Source of the DNA: Taibaiella chishuiensis
Lineage (GTDB): Bacteria > Bacteroidota > Bacteroidia > Chitinophagales > Chitinophagaceae
Direction: 5' to 3'
DNA length: 64,000 bases
Assembly (NCBI RefSeq): GCF_003014535.1
Contig: NZ_PYGD01000004.1
Location: forward strand, 310,001 to 374,000
How positions within the stretch are numbered: position 1 is the stretch's first letter; each line of letters opens with the position of its first letter. The position numbers were made by a program, and so were the translations under genes. The notes beneath the pieces were generated by a model. It ran no database searches and had not been told where the DNA came from. It was given only the letters and a program-made list of their open reading frames with translations. This document shows positions 18,036 through 27,523 of the stretch, piece by piece.

Positions 18036-18632
18036 ATGGAACAAATACTACGACTCAAACATTGGCAGCTTTTTTCGTTGTTTCTTTTGGGACCGGTGCT
18101 TATGCCCGTGTTCACCTTCCTGCTGTATGCCATGGGAGATGCGGCATTCCCGGGCGCACTGGTGCTGATGGTATTTGCTTTGCTCATTTCCCAGTTCTCC
18201 TTTTTATGCTGGTTTTATCAAACCGGTAATGTGTTAAGCCGTTACCTGCCGGCTGGTATGGAATATCCGATCAGGCGGTTCCGGGCACGGGTGTTGTTTG
18301 CCGCTGTTTACACAACGGCGCTTGCGGCTTGGATCGTAGCCGGTGGCCTGGAGCTTACAGAACAGGGGTTGGATGATCCTCCACTCCTGGTTATGGCGAT
18401 CATCGTGCCGCTTCATCTTTTTGCGATGTTCTGTATGTTTTACGGGCTTTACTTTAATGCGAAGATGTTGAAAACGGTGGAAGAGCAGCGGGAGCTTGCT
18501 TTCAGTGAATTTTCCATCGAGTTTTTTCTTTTATGGTTTTTCCCGGTCGGTATCTGGAATATCCAGCCGCGTATCAATGCAATTGTAGCGGAACCACCTG
18601 TCGATCCTTACCTGTCCGGTTTCGGGCATTGA
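18036..18632 (+). CDS. Four-helix membrane protein of unknown function
   Basis: A 198-residue protein with four hydrophobic segments at about 13-33, 40-60, 85-103 and 118-140, and a further hydrophobic patch near 165-176 (FFLLWFFPVGIWNIQPR). The end IWNIQPRINAI is common in small Bacteroidota membrane proteins I cannot name. A TATCTTTA element at 17985-17992 may be its promoter. No function can be proposed. Confidence 0.65.
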   Translation: MEQILRLKHWQLFSLFLLGPVLMPVFTFLLYAMGDAAFPGALVLMVFALLISQFSFLCWFYQTGNVLSRYLPAGMEYPIRRFRARVLFAAVYTTALAAWIVAGGLELTEQGLDDPPLLVMAIIVPLHLFAMFCMFYGLYFNAKMLKTVEEQRELAFSEFSIEFFLLWFFPVGIWNIQPRINAIVAEPPVDPYLSGFGH

Positions 18633-18663
18633 GTGCCGTTGTGCTAACTCTCGTAACGCCAGC

Positions 18664-18750
18664 TAACCGGTGAAATCCTTCGCTGCGTCTTATTACTCCA
18701 TCAAAGCCGGCTAACCGATAAGGTCCTTCGCTGTGCTCCCGATGACACCC
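18664..18750. repeat. Degenerate hairpin repeats downstream of the membrane protein
   Basis: Two imperfect relatives of the array motif at 14.8-16.6 kb: CCTTCGCTGCGTC and GGTCCTTCGCTGTGCTCCCG, both preceded by GCTAACCG. They look like old scattered copies. Confidence 0.5.
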
Positions 18751-18788
18751 GCCTTCTCAATACGCAATACCCATTACTCAATACCAGA

Positions 18789-19406
18789 TTAAATAATACT
18801 TTCCCACTTGCCGGCTCCTTCGCGCACCAGTTGCGGCGTACCGTCGGTACAGTCGATCACTGTAGAGGCGATCATACTGCCGATGCCGCTGTCGATCACG
18901 ATATCGACCTGTTTACCGAATACCTCGTAGATCATTTCCGGGTCGGTATAGTATTCCACTTCGTCGCCCATGGGCAGCGATGCGCTCATGATCGGGTGGC
19001 CCAGTTCCTGCACAATAGTCTGGCAAATGATATGGTCCGGGATACGGATACCCACGGTGTCTTTCTTGGTCTTTAAAGCTTTGGGCACTTCCCTGCTGGC
19101 TTCCAGGATAAAGGTGTAAGGACCGGGTAGCGCTGTTTTCAGGATGCGGAAGATGGGCGTGCCGATATTACGGGCATAGTCGCTGAGGTGGCTCAGGTCG
19201 CGGCAGATAAAGGAGAAATTGGCCTGTTTGACCTGTATGTTCTTGATGCGGCAAATGCGTTCGATCGCCTGCTGGTTATAAATATCGCAGCCGATACCAT
19301 AGATCGTATCGGTTGGATAAATGATCACCCCCCCGGAACGCAGGCAGTCGACCACGGTCCGGATATTACGGGGCTGCGGGTTGTCGGGATGGATATGAAG
19401 GAACAT
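18789..19406 (-). CDS. YrdC/YciO-type L-threonylcarbamoyladenylate synthase family protein
   Basis: A 205-residue YrdC-domain protein. The nucleotide and RNA binding signature is seen in GGVIIYPTDTIYGIGCDI, then RICRIKNIQVKQANF, LPGPYTFIL and VGIRIPDH. The family includes TsaC/Sua5, which make threonylcarbamoyl-AMP for t6A37 of tRNA, and YciO, a close relative. The KNIQVKQANFS segment, where the usual KxR is altered, leans towards the YciO branch, but I cannot separate the two without comparison. Cytosolic. Confidence 0.8.
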   Translation of the reverse strand: MFLHIHPDNPQPRNIRTVVDCLRSGGVIIYPTDTIYGIGCDIYNQQAIERICRIKNIQVKQANFSFICRDLSHLSDYARNIGTPIFRILKTALPGPYTFILEASREVPKALKTKKDTVGIRIPDHIICQTIVQELGHPIMSASLPMGDEVEYYTDPEMIYEVFGKQVDIVIDSGIGSMIASTVIDCTDGTPQLVREGAGKWESII

Positions 19407-19449
19407 AAGCGTTTTTTTTATAGGATAATTTCTATAAAGTAACGGTTTT

Positions 19450-20766
19450 TCAGGTTATTGGTTCATTCCTGTTGTTCAGGCTGTTTTCGTTGGCTTCCGC
19501 CAGCTCGATCTGTTTGCGGGTAGGCAGCAGGATCAGGCGCAGGGTTGTGTCGTTGGTGAAATAGCTGAATGCCCAGTTGATAAAGATAAAGAGTTTGTTG
19601 CGTACGCTCAGGATCAGCATCAGGTGCAGGAACATCCAGGTAAACCAGGCCAGGCGCCCCTGGAAGCTGAATTTAGGCAGGTCTACCACGGCTTTGCGTT
19701 TACCTACCGTAGCCATAGAGCCCGGGTCTTTGTATTCAAACTCTTTCCAGTTGCCACCCCGCAGGGCGGCACACATATTCTTACCCAGCAGTTTGGCCTG
19801 GTTGATGGCCACATTGGCTACCTGCGGATGGCCTTTAGGATATTTCGGCGTTTCCATATAGGCGATATCGCCCAGTGCATAGATATTGCTAAAGCCTTCT
19901 ACTTTATTATACCGGTCTACTTTAAGCCGGTTGCCACGCTGGATAATGTCTTTGGAGAAGCCCCCGGGCACATTGCCCGTAACACCCGCAGCCCAGATCA
20001 GGTTGCTGCTGGGTATCTGGCGGCCGTCTTTAAGTTGTACGGTCTTGCCATCGTAGTTTTCCACCACGGAGTTGGTCCATACTTTAACCCCGATCTGCTC
20101 CAGGTATAATTGTGATTTTTTATGCGAGGCGTCCGACATCGGTCCGAGTGTAACCGGTCCGCCTTCGAGCAGGTATACATTCAGCCTGCTAAAGTCCATA
20201 TCGGGATAGTCTTTGGGCAATACATTCCTTTTCATCTCGGCCAGTGCGCCCGACAGTTCCACGCCTGTAGGACCGCCGCCCACCACTACGATATTCAACA
20301 GGCGTTCTATTTCCGATTCCGGTGCGCGCAGGGCATCTTCAAAGTTGAGCAGGATACGGTTGCGCAGGGCCATGGCTTCGGTGGTGCTCTTCATCGGGAA
20401 GGCCAGCGCTTCGATCTGTTTGTTGCCGAAAAAATTAGTGGTACAGCCCGTGGCGATAATGAGGTGGTCGTAACTGAAGTCGCCGATATTGGTACGCACT
20501 TTATTTTCGCCGCTGATGATTTCCTGTACTTCGCCGATGCGGATATGAATATTCTTCTTTTTCTGAAAAATTTTACGCAGTGGGAACGAAATACTGCTGG
20601 GTTCGAGACGGGCGGTAGCAACCTGGTAAAAAAGCGGCTGGAACTGGTGGTAGTTATAACGGTCGATGAGGGTAATGTCGTAAGCCGATCTGCTGAGCTG
20701 GCGGGCAAGTTGCAGCCCTGCAAATCCTGCTCCAAGAATGATCACCCGTTTATCTGTTGCGGACAT
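19450..20766 (-). CDS. ndh: Type II NADH dehydrogenase (NAD(P)/FAD-dependent oxidoreductase)
   Basis: A 438-residue flavoprotein. The FAD-binding GxGxxG motif opens it (ILGAGFAGLQLARQLS), the NADH-binding fold lies at about 165-195 (VVVGGGPTGVELSGAL), and the flavin motif YALGDIAYM is near 300. The C-terminal part has a hydrophobic segment (LAWFTWMFLHLMLILSV) that anchors such enzymes to the membrane. It would pass electrons from NADH to quinone without pumping protons. A TAACTTTG promoter lies just upstream at 20781-20788. Confidence 0.92.
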   Translation of the reverse strand: MSATDKRVIILGAGFAGLQLARQLSRSAYDITLIDRYNYHQFQPLFYQVATARLEPSSISFPLRKIFQKKKNIHIRIGEVQEIISGENKVRTNIGDFSYDHLIIATGCTTNFFGNKQIEALAFPMKSTTEAMALRNRILLNFEDALRAPESEIERLLNIVVVGGGPTGVELSGALAEMKRNVLPKDYPDMDFSRLNVYLLEGGPVTLGPMSDASHKKSQLYLEQIGVKVWTNSVVENYDGKTVQLKDGRQIPSSNLIWAAGVTGNVPGGFSKDIIQRGNRLKVDRYNKVEGFSNIYALGDIAYMETPKYPKGHPQVANVAINQAKLLGKNMCAALRGGNWKEFEYKDPGSMATVGKRKAVVDLPKFSFQGRLAWFTWMFLHLMLILSVRNKLFIFINWAFSYFTNDTTLRLILLPTRKQIELAEANENSLNNRNEPIT

Positions 20767-20780
20767 GGACGATTTATTTA

Positions 20781-20788
20781 CAAAGTTA
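20781..20788 (-). promoter_or_regulatory. -7 element of ndh
   Basis: TAACTTTG on the minus strand, 14 bases before the ndh start codon. Confidence 0.65.
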
Positions 20789-21021
20789 GTGCATTGATCA
20801 CTGCGGTCCGCATTAATACAGATAAAGAGCGATAAGGTTGACCGTACGGCCGCTATAAGAAAGAATAATTATTGTTGTAATGAACAAAACCGGTTCGTGT
20901 GTTTTATATTTTATATACTTCCCGTAAAATGTGCCGGCTAACATACTGAACTACTTTACTAAGCGTTTGTAAATTATCTTTTTTTTCTGCGGATAGCTAC
21001 GCTTATTGCGCTTTCGCTTCT

Positions 21022-21029
21022 TAACTTTG
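21022..21029 (+). promoter_or_regulatory. -7 element directly before the 21033 gene
   Basis: TAACTTTG lies three bases before ATG 21033, so transcription should start at or within the start codon. A leaderless mRNA is likely. Confidence 0.6.
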
Positions 21030-21032
21030 TCT

Positions 21033-22514
21033 ATGATGAAAAAAACAATCTATTTCCTGTTGGCTGGCCTCGTCTGTTTCCTTGGCGTTATCGATGACCT
21101 GCATGCCCAGGATATCTATTATTCGAAAGAAAGGAAATTCAGTTTTCAGAACGGCGACTTTGAAGTAGTGGGCTGGAGCGGCGACCGGTTGTATACCTAC
21201 CGTGCCTCCAAGGAAGGTTTTTTCCTGGATGCCTACAACGATTCCATGCGGCTGATGGCTACGATTGCGCTCGACTTTTTCCCGCAAAAGATATACGAGA
21301 CCAAGTTTATCAATTACGACGACCAGATCACCGTATTATTCCAGGCACTGCAAAGCAACTACGTGGTACAATATGCGGTAAGGCTCGACGGCCGCGCCCG
21401 TATGCTGCAACGGCCTGTAGCCCTCGATTCGGTAAAAACCGGCTGGTTCGGCCCTTCGAAAAGTTATTATTCCTCGGTAGTCAGCAGCGACAAAGGCCGG
21501 ATTATGATCTATGGCCTGGGTAAGGCCGGTAAATCGAGCGGTTTAAGCACGATACTGCTCGACAAGCAACTGAATGTAATTGCGCGCAGCCAGCCTGCAC
21601 TGGATGCTTCTATCTCTGATTTTACACTCGGACAAGCGATACTGGGCAATGACGGTAGTCTTTACCTGTCGGGTTATACAGAAGGTGGTGCAAAAGGATA
21701 TGGCGGAGAGGCCCGCATCCTGAAACTGGCACAGGGCGCTACGGTGTTCCAGGCCGGCGTGCTGCCGCTTAAGGAACTGTATATTTCCGGTATGTATATC
21801 AAGCTCGACGATAATACCAACGAGATCTACCTGAGTGCTTTCTATTCGCTGAAAAAATCGGGTAATATCGATGGCGTGCTTTACGGGCTCTACAGCCCCG
21901 CCCAGGATTCAATGACTATTTTTAAGGCTATTCCCTTCGACGAACAAATGCGTAATGCAACGGATGAGCGGAATAAGAAAAAAGCATTCAATGAATTCGA
22001 AGTGCGTAATATTATCGTGAAAAATGACGGCGGCTTTATCCTTGTTGCCGAAAATTTCTACATGAATACCCGTACCAGCTACGGACCGGGTTATGGCGGT
22101 TTTTACTCCAGTTATTATAATTACAATTACCCCGGTATGAATACCTCGGTACGGGAATATGTATACGGCGATATCCTGGTGCTGAACTACGATGGCGCAG
22201 GCAATCGCCAGTGGCATAATTTTATCCGTAAAGAACAATACTCACAGGACGATGGCGGCCTTTTCTCTTCTTTCGGCATGATCAATTCCGGGGCAAGCCT
22301 CGTGTTCCTGTACAACGATTTTACCAATAGTAAATCGAACCTGAGCCTTGCTGCGGTGGACGTTTCCGGTAAATTACAGCTGAAGAAGCTGAATGCCGGC
22401 AGCGGTAACGATGGCGACTGGCTGCCGCGCTCGGGTAAGCAGACCGATGCTACAGAACTGATCGTACCTGTGTTGCATAAAAACAATCTTTCGTTTGCCA
22501 AACTGGCTTTCTGA
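21033..22514 (+). CDS. Secreted protein of unknown function
   Basis: A 493-residue protein when started at ATG 21033 (ATG 21036 is equally possible); a TTG further up is open but lies before the promoter. A signal peptide covers residues 1-24, ending near DLHAQ. The rest is a series of beta-strand-rich repeats with no cysteine-rich or catalytic motif that I recognise; a Tyr/Gly-rich patch (YGPGYGGFYSSYYNYNYPG) lies near 355. It probably faces the periplasm or outside. A strong convergent terminator follows. Function unknown. Confidence 0.7.
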   Translation: MMKKTIYFLLAGLVCFLGVIDDLHAQDIYYSKERKFSFQNGDFEVVGWSGDRLYTYRASKEGFFLDAYNDSMRLMATIALDFFPQKIYETKFINYDDQITVLFQALQSNYVVQYAVRLDGRARMLQRPVALDSVKTGWFGPSKSYYSSVVSSDKGRIMIYGLGKAGKSSGLSTILLDKQLNVIARSQPALDASISDFTLGQAILGNDGSLYLSGYTEGGAKGYGGEARILKLAQGATVFQAGVLPLKELYISGMYIKLDDNTNEIYLSAFYSLKKSGNIDGVLYGLYSPAQDSMTIFKAIPFDEQMRNATDERNKKKAFNEFEVRNIIVKNDGGFILVAENFYMNTRTSYGPGYGGFYSSYYNYNYPGMNTSVREYVYGDILVLNYDGAGNRQWHNFIRKEQYSQDDGGLFSSFGMINSGASLVFLYNDFTNSKSNLSLAAVDVSGKLQLKKLNAGSGNDGDWLPRSGKQTDATELIVPVLHKNNLSFAKLAF

Positions 22515-22532
22515 TCTGAAGGACGATATTAT

Positions 22533-22566
22533 AAAATGGCCGCCGGTACCTACCGGCGGCCATTTG
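22533..22566. terminator. Bidirectional terminator before recN
   Basis: A 15-bp stem AAATGGCCGCCGGTA/TACCGGCGGCCATTT with a 2-base loop between convergent genes. Confidence 0.85.
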
Positions 22567-22633
22567 TAATTTTATCATTATCCCGGGTTTTAAAAGAGTA
22601 GCCGGGCAACTGTTTCTCTATTGCGCAACAGGC

Positions 22634-24289
22634 TTAACTAACCAGCTCTCTTGCATTTTTCATAGCGGCCTCGGAGGGTTGTTCGCCGCCGATCATCTGT
22701 GCGATGGCCCTTACCCTTTCGTCGGTAGTCAGCAGCCTGATACGGGTTTTTACTTTTTCCTGGTCGGTCGTTTTGTACACATAAAAATGCTGTGTGCCTT
22801 TACCGGCTACCTGGGGCTGATGCGTAATGCACAACACCTGGTGGTAGTCGCTGAGCGAACGCAGCAGGATGCCCACCTGGCGGGCGGCTTCGCCGGAAAT
22901 AGCGGCGTCTACTTCGTCGAAGATCAGGGTAGGGAGGGCCAGGGCTTTGGCGGTAAGCGCTTTGATACAAAGCATGATCCTGCTCATCTCACCACCCGAG
23001 GCTGCCTTTTGCACCGGTGTAAACTTGCCGCTCTTATTGGCATCCAGCAGGAAACTGATTTCGTCGCGCCCCCATTCCAGCAACTGGCCGGAGTCGCGTA
23101 TCTCGATCTTCAGCAGGGCATTGGGCATACCCACCAGTTTCAGCAGGCCGTTGATCTGTTCTTCGAAGCCGGGTGCTATTGCTTTCCGTTTATCGCTGAG
23201 GGCGTCGGCTGCCTGTGCCAGCATCTGTTCGGCCACATCGATCTGTTCGCTGAGTTGCTGCAGGTTGGCGTCTGCATTGCCCTGCTGTTGCAGCTCTTCG
23301 GACAGCTCACGGTGCAGTGCGATCAGGCCCGCCGTATCGGACAAGCCATGTTTCTTTTGCAGGCGATAACCGAGGTCGATACGTTCCTGCAGGTTTTGTA
23401 ATTGTTCTGCATCCAGGTCGACCGAGTTTTGCAGCCGGTCGGCTTCGGCGGCTATATCGCGGAGCTCGAGCAGGGCACTGTCCATACGTTGGGCCAGTGT
23501 AGCGGCTTCCGCTTTTACGGCAGTTATCGATTGCAGTTGCTGCATCACGCGTTTCAACTCGTTGTTGAGCGGCGTTTCGCCCTCTTCAAGCGCAGTATAC
23601 ACCGTATTCAGTACGGTCTTTATCTGTTCGGCATGACTCAATTGTTTTACCAGCAGTTCTGCATCTTCGATCTCGTTCTCTTTAAAGGAGGCCTGTTCCA
23701 GCTCATCAAAAAGAAACTGTTTATAGTCGGCCTCTTTCTGCCATTGCGCCTGTTCGTCGGCCAGCTTTTTATAATCGTGCTGTAATTGTTTATACCGCCT
23801 GAATCCTGTCCTGTACTCCTGGAGCTGTACCTGGTTTTCGGCAACGGCATCGATCACCTCGTAGAGGAAATGATCCTGCTCTATAGCCCGGTTATCGAAC
23901 TGGCGGTGCAGGTCTACCAGGGTAGAGGTGAGTTCGTTGAGGATACCCAGGGTAACGGGGGTATCGTTTACAAAAGCCCGGCTTTTGCCGGAGGGACTGA
24001 TCTCGCGCCGGATAATGGTAACCGGCTCCGGATCCAGCTCCTCGCGCTGCAGCAAGGCATTGAATTGTTTATTCTGTTCGGTTTTGAAATAGGCTTCTAC
24101 CACGCTTTTCTCTTCCCGGTTGATCAGTACGGAAGTATCCGCACGCTCGCCGAGTATAAGCGACAGGGCGCCGAGTATAATGGACTTACCTGCCCCGGTT
24201 TCACCAGTGATCACGTTCAGTTGTTCGTCAAAAGCAATGCTCAGTTCATCGATAATGGCGTAGTTCCGTATGTATATTTTTTGCAGCAT
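22634..24289 (-). CDS. recN: DNA repair protein RecN
   Basis: A 551-residue SMC-like ATPase for repair of double-strand breaks. The start at 24289 gives MLQKIYIRNYAIID, the family N-terminus; a frame open eight codons further up is less likely. The Walker A motif is GETGAGKS near residue 31-38. Long coiled coils fill about 150-360. The ABC signature ASGGEMSRIMLC and Walker B TLIFDEVDAAISG are near the C-terminus, followed by the D-loop segment and CITHQPQVAG. A TAAATTTG promoter lies at 24311-24318. Confidence 0.95.
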   Translation of the reverse strand: MLQKIYIRNYAIIDELSIAFDEQLNVITGETGAGKSIILGALSLILGERADTSVLINREEKSVVEAYFKTEQNKQFNALLQREELDPEPVTIIRREISPSGKSRAFVNDTPVTLGILNELTSTLVDLHRQFDNRAIEQDHFLYEVIDAVAENQVQLQEYRTGFRRYKQLQHDYKKLADEQAQWQKEADYKQFLFDELEQASFKENEIEDAELLVKQLSHAEQIKTVLNTVYTALEEGETPLNNELKRVMQQLQSITAVKAEAATLAQRMDSALLELRDIAAEADRLQNSVDLDAEQLQNLQERIDLGYRLQKKHGLSDTAGLIALHRELSEELQQQGNADANLQQLSEQIDVAEQMLAQAADALSDKRKAIAPGFEEQINGLLKLVGMPNALLKIEIRDSGQLLEWGRDEISFLLDANKSGKFTPVQKAASGGEMSRIMLCIKALTAKALALPTLIFDEVDAAISGEAARQVGILLRSLSDYHQVLCITHQPQVAGKGTQHFYVYKTTDQEKVKTRIRLLTTDERVRAIAQMIGGEQPSEAAMKNARELVS

Positions 24290-24310
24290 AGCTGTTCTGG
24301 GGATAAAGGG

Positions 24311-24318
24311 CAAATTTA
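24311..24318 (-). promoter_or_regulatory. -7 element of recN
   Basis: TAAATTTG on the minus strand, 21 bases before the recN start codon. Confidence 0.6.
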
Positions 24319-24463
24319 TACCTTTTATTGATGCTTCGCCTGTTACTTTTTAGCTTCGCTTCGCGAGGGCTTTACCACGCTCTGTGCTTTCGGTGAATTA
24401 CCTTACCTTAGCCCGCTTTGCGGCCTTTTACGGGTTACCGTATCGCCGTTTAACGATCGAATT

Positions 24464-25315
24464 ATGAATATCCAGGACGCCTATCAATCTTTAAAAACAC
24501 AACTTACCGCATCGTACGATCCGGCTGAGGCGGGCAATATAGCCGACTGGGTAGTGGAAGCGCTTACCGGTCACCGGCTTTCGGAGCGGGTACGGCATGC
24601 CGGCCAATTGCTGTCGGAGGCCCAGGCCGCACAATTGGCGACCTATACGGCGCAATTGCTGCAACACCGCCCGGTGCAGTACGTGCTCGGCGAAAGCTAT
24701 TTCTACGGGCTCAAATTATGGGTAGATGAGTCAGTGCTGATACCGCGGCCCGAAACGGAAGAGCTGGTCGACTGGGCCCTGAAAGGTATCGGGCAGCAAC
24801 CGGGAACTGCGGTGCTCGATATCGGTACCGGCAGCGGCTGTATCCCGCTGGCGATCAAAAAAAACAGGCCGGGGGCGGTTGTGCATGCGCTCGATATCTC
24901 TGACCAGGCGCTGGCTGTGGCCCGCAGGAACGCCCGGGACCTGGAGCTGGAGGTAGGTTTTCAAAAATGCGATGTGCTGGACCCGGCGCAATGGGAAGAC
25001 CTGCCCCGGTTCGACGTGATCGTGAGCAACCCGCCTTATATTACCCTGCCCGAAAAAGACAGTATGATGGCGCATGTGCTCGACTACGAGCCGCACCTGG
25101 CGCTATTTGTGAGCAATAACGATCCCCAGCAGTTTTATAAAGCCATCGAGCTACTGGCCCGTAAAAAGCTGGTGCCAGGCGGGCAACTCTTCCTGGAATT
25201 GCATCGCGATTTCGCCGCCGAAACCACGCGCTACTACCAGGATAGCGGCTGGCATACCGTATTGCGCAAAGACATGCAGGACAACGACAGGATGCTCGGT
25301 TGCACATTGGTATAG
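24464..25315 (+). CDS. prmC: Release factor glutamine methyltransferase
   Basis: A 283-residue S-adenosylmethionine-dependent N5-glutamine methyltransferase. It methylates the GGQ glutamine of peptide chain release factors. An N-terminal helical domain (1-80) is followed by the methyltransferase core: PRPETEELVDW, the SAM-binding motif VLDIGTGSGCIPLA, and the catalytic NPPY motif (VIVSNPPYI). The gene is intact and followed by frr, a sensible neighbour in translation termination, though each appears to have its own promoter. Confidence 0.95.
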   Translation: MNIQDAYQSLKTQLTASYDPAEAGNIADWVVEALTGHRLSERVRHAGQLLSEAQAAQLATYTAQLLQHRPVQYVLGESYFYGLKLWVDESVLIPRPETEELVDWALKGIGQQPGTAVLDIGTGSGCIPLAIKKNRPGAVVHALDISDQALAVARRNARDLELEVGFQKCDVLDPAQWEDLPRFDVIVSNPPYITLPEKDSMMAHVLDYEPHLALFVSNNDPQQFYKAIELLARKKLVPGGQLFLELHRDFAAETTRYYQDSGWHTVLRKDMQDNDRMLGCTLV

Positions 25316-25346
25316 TTTAAAATTTGGCATTTGTACAGCGGTTTGC

Positions 25347-25354
25347 TACATTTG
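25347..25354 (+). promoter_or_regulatory. -7 element before frr
   Basis: TACATTTG, 25 bases before ATG 25380. Confidence 0.6.
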
Positions 25355-25379
25355 CCTTCCTTTCGAAAAAAGAAATATT

Positions 25380-25943
25380 ATGACAGAGCAAGTTGACAAG
25401 GTGGTATCCAATACCGTAGAACTGATGAAAAAGGCGATTGGTCACCTGGAATCGGAACTGGTAAAGATCCGCGCCGGCAAGGCCAACCCTCAAATGCTGG
25501 AAGGCCTGGTAGTCGACTACTATGGCGCTCCTACACCCATCAACCAGGTTGCTAATATCACGGTTGCCGATGCGCGTACCATTACCTTACAACCCTGGGA
25601 AAAGCCGATGATCGCCCCGATCGAACGCGCTTTGATGCAGGCAAACCTGGGTGTGACCCCCCAGAATGATGGTGTGGTGATCCGGTTGTTTATGCCGCCG
25701 CTGACCGAGGAACGTCGTAAAGAACTGGTAAAACGTGTGAACGGCGAAGGCGAGCAGGGTAAGATCGCGATCCGTAATATCCGCCGCGATATGATCGAGC
25801 AGATCAAAAAATTACAAAAAGACGGCCTGAGCGAAGATGCCGCTAAGGAAGCCGAAGGCCGCATCCAGGGTATTACCGATAAGAATATCGCCCTGGTAGA
25901 ACAACACTGCAAAGACAAGGATAAAGAGATCATGACGATCTGA
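25380..25943 (+). CDS. frr: Ribosome recycling factor
   Basis: A 187-residue ribosome recycling factor that, with EF-G, splits post-termination ribosomes. Family segments are complete: KIRAGKANPQMLEGL, VVDYYGAPTPINQVANI, LQPWEKPMIAPIERAL and the C-terminal long helix RRDMIEQIKKLQKDGLSED. Length is standard. Strong terminator downstream. Confidence 0.97.
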   Translation: MTEQVDKVVSNTVELMKKAIGHLESELVKIRAGKANPQMLEGLVVDYYGAPTPINQVANITVADARTITLQPWEKPMIAPIERALMQANLGVTPQNDGVVIRLFMPPLTEERRKELVKRVNGEGEQGKIAIRNIRRDMIEQIKKLQKDGLSEDAAKEAEGRIQGITDKNIALVEQHCKDKDKEIMTI

Positions 25944-25961
25944 TCCGGGTATCATATGGAT

Positions 25962-25996
25962 AAAAGGGGGACTGCATATGCGGTCCCCTTTTTTTA
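25962..25996 (+). terminator. Terminator of frr
   Basis: AAAGGGG(G)ACTGCATATGCGGTCCCC followed by seven T. It lies between convergent genes and may serve both strands. Confidence 0.85.
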
Positions 25997-26015
25997 TATA
26001 CCCGGTGCTGTAATA

Positions 26016-27227
26016 TTATCTCCGGGTATGGTTAAAGTCGAGCAGCAGCGACAGCATATGGGCATGCAAGCCGTCGGTGCGTTTGTACCAGGCATAACGC
26101 AGACCTATTTCCCGGAAGGTGTAATGCCGCATCAGCTTTGCCTGTGGAGTATACCGCAGGTTCAGCCCCGTTTTAAAACTATTGAATGCCGAGAGGTCGT
26201 AATCCGAGGTATAGTACTGTTCCGTTACCTGGTGTTCCGCATAAGGCCTGAAGTACCGGGAGGCCGTTTGGGTATAGAACCGGGCATGCGGGGCTATACT
26301 GAACTGCGGGCTTAGCTTTACCGGCAGCTCGAGTTGGAAGGTATGGCTGCGGATGCCGATATTATCCTGGTAAAAGCGGTAGTACGAGCGTATAACCAGC
26401 CTGGAACCCGCGAAAATATTGGCTTGCAGGCCCAGCGGGAATTTCCAGCGCTCTTCGGGCAGGTATTCTACTTTTAAGGAACCGTCGGTAAAATATACGC
26501 GGTGAAAGGGCGTAGACAGCAAGCCCTTCTGGTATACGAGTTCGGGAAAGATGGCAACCTGTACCCGGCGGTTAACCACCTGGAACCAGGAAAAGGACAG
26601 GTTGTAGGAGGTGCGCCGGTACGTATCGTACCATTCCTTGTACCGCAGTTCGGTAGGGTAGACCAGGCTTACCGGGCGCCAGTAGTCGTCGTCGATGCGC
26701 CCCCAGCGCAGATCGTCGAAGTAACAGAGCAGCGATGCCGTCCACTCGTGCGACCCGTCGCGTGCTGTACGGCCCAGGTTAATACCCACCGGCAACGAGG
26801 TATAATCCGACTCTACCGAAAGCCCCGCCTGGATGCCGGCCCGCAGGCCGCTTTTACCCAGTCGCCTGTTGTAACCCAGGTTGATATGGCTGCGCATATC
26901 CACACGCGATGCCGAGGAGAGGACATAATCGATATTATCGGTCGATGCGGAGGTAATAATGTCGGCCCCGGCATTGAGGGTAAAAGTCTGTACCGAATCG
27001 CGGCGATGGGTAATGTTCACTTCGGGCGCATAAACCATCAATTCCTCGGTGCCTGTGCCGCCGGTTACTGCAGAATGGTTGCCATCCTGTGTATAATAGG
27101 AAAACAGGATCTGTATGTCCGTTTCCGCAACGCGTTGTTTCTTGTATAGCGAATCTGCCGGCGCCTGCTGCGCGGTGGTATGCAGTGCAGCGGTCATTAA
27201 ACCCAGCAGTAGATATTTCTTTTTCAT
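26016..27227 (-). CDS. DUF3570 domain outer-membrane-type protein
   Basis: A 403-residue protein with a signal peptide (residues 1-19, ending TTAQQ). It is made of alternating amphipathic beta strands ending in aromatic residues, as in an outer-membrane barrel (for example SYNLSFSWFQVVNRRVQVAIF), and ends LLLDFNHTRR. It matches the DUF3570 family. It is the last gene of a row: thioredoxin-like, ApbE, DUF4266, DUF3570. This order suggests a joint function with the flavin transferase, perhaps an envelope redox system; that is inference. Confidence 0.82.
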   Translation of the reverse strand: MKKKYLLLGLMTAALHTTAQQAPADSLYKKQRVAETDIQILFSYYTQDGNHSAVTGGTGTEELMVYAPEVNITHRRDSVQTFTLNAGADIITSASTDNIDYVLSSASRVDMRSHINLGYNRRLGKSGLRAGIQAGLSVESDYTSLPVGINLGRTARDGSHEWTASLLCYFDDLRWGRIDDDYWRPVSLVYPTELRYKEWYDTYRRTSYNLSFSWFQVVNRRVQVAIFPELVYQKGLLSTPFHRVYFTDGSLKVEYLPEERWKFPLGLQANIFAGSRLVIRSYYRFYQDNIGIRSHTFQLELPVKLSPQFSIAPHARFYTQTASRYFRPYAEHQVTEQYYTSDYDLSAFNSFKTGLNLRYTPQAKLMRHYTFREIGLRYAWYKRTDGLHAHMLSLLLDFNHTRR

Positions 27228-27289
27228 CCTGGTAATGGAGCTGTGTAACGTTTAGTCCTGTATTGTTCGTCCTGTACTGGTAAAAGCGA

Positions 27290-27523
27290 TCAGTTGCAGC
27301 CGCAGCCACCGCTGCTTTTACCGGTACCGCCGCCACTGGCGCCTTCGCGGTAAGCCTGCGCGTTTTCTTCAAACTTTTCGATCGGTAACTTGCCCGGCTG
27401 CATAGCCGCATCATTAAGATAGGCACGCTGGTAGGGCTTTACAGCAGTGCAGCTGCCCAGTATCAGTACTGCCAGCAGGAGCAGGATCGCTGTGGTACAC
27501 TTACCCTTTTCAGATGGAAGCAT
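27290..27523 (-). CDS. DUF4266 domain lipoprotein
   Basis: A 77-residue protein. A lipoprotein signal ends at LILGSC (Cys25). The mature part reads VKPYQRAYLNDAAM, EENAQAYREGASGGGTGK and ends SSGGCGCN, all family features of DUF4266. The glycine-rich tail with two cysteines is notable and could bind a metal or form a disulfide. Its start overlaps the end of apbE by 14 bases, and DUF3570 follows after 62 bases. Function unknown. Confidence 0.82.
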   Translation of the reverse strand: MLPSEKGKCTTAILLLLAVLILGSCTAVKPYQRAYLNDAAMQPGKLPIEKFEENAQAYREGASGGGTGKSSGGCGCN

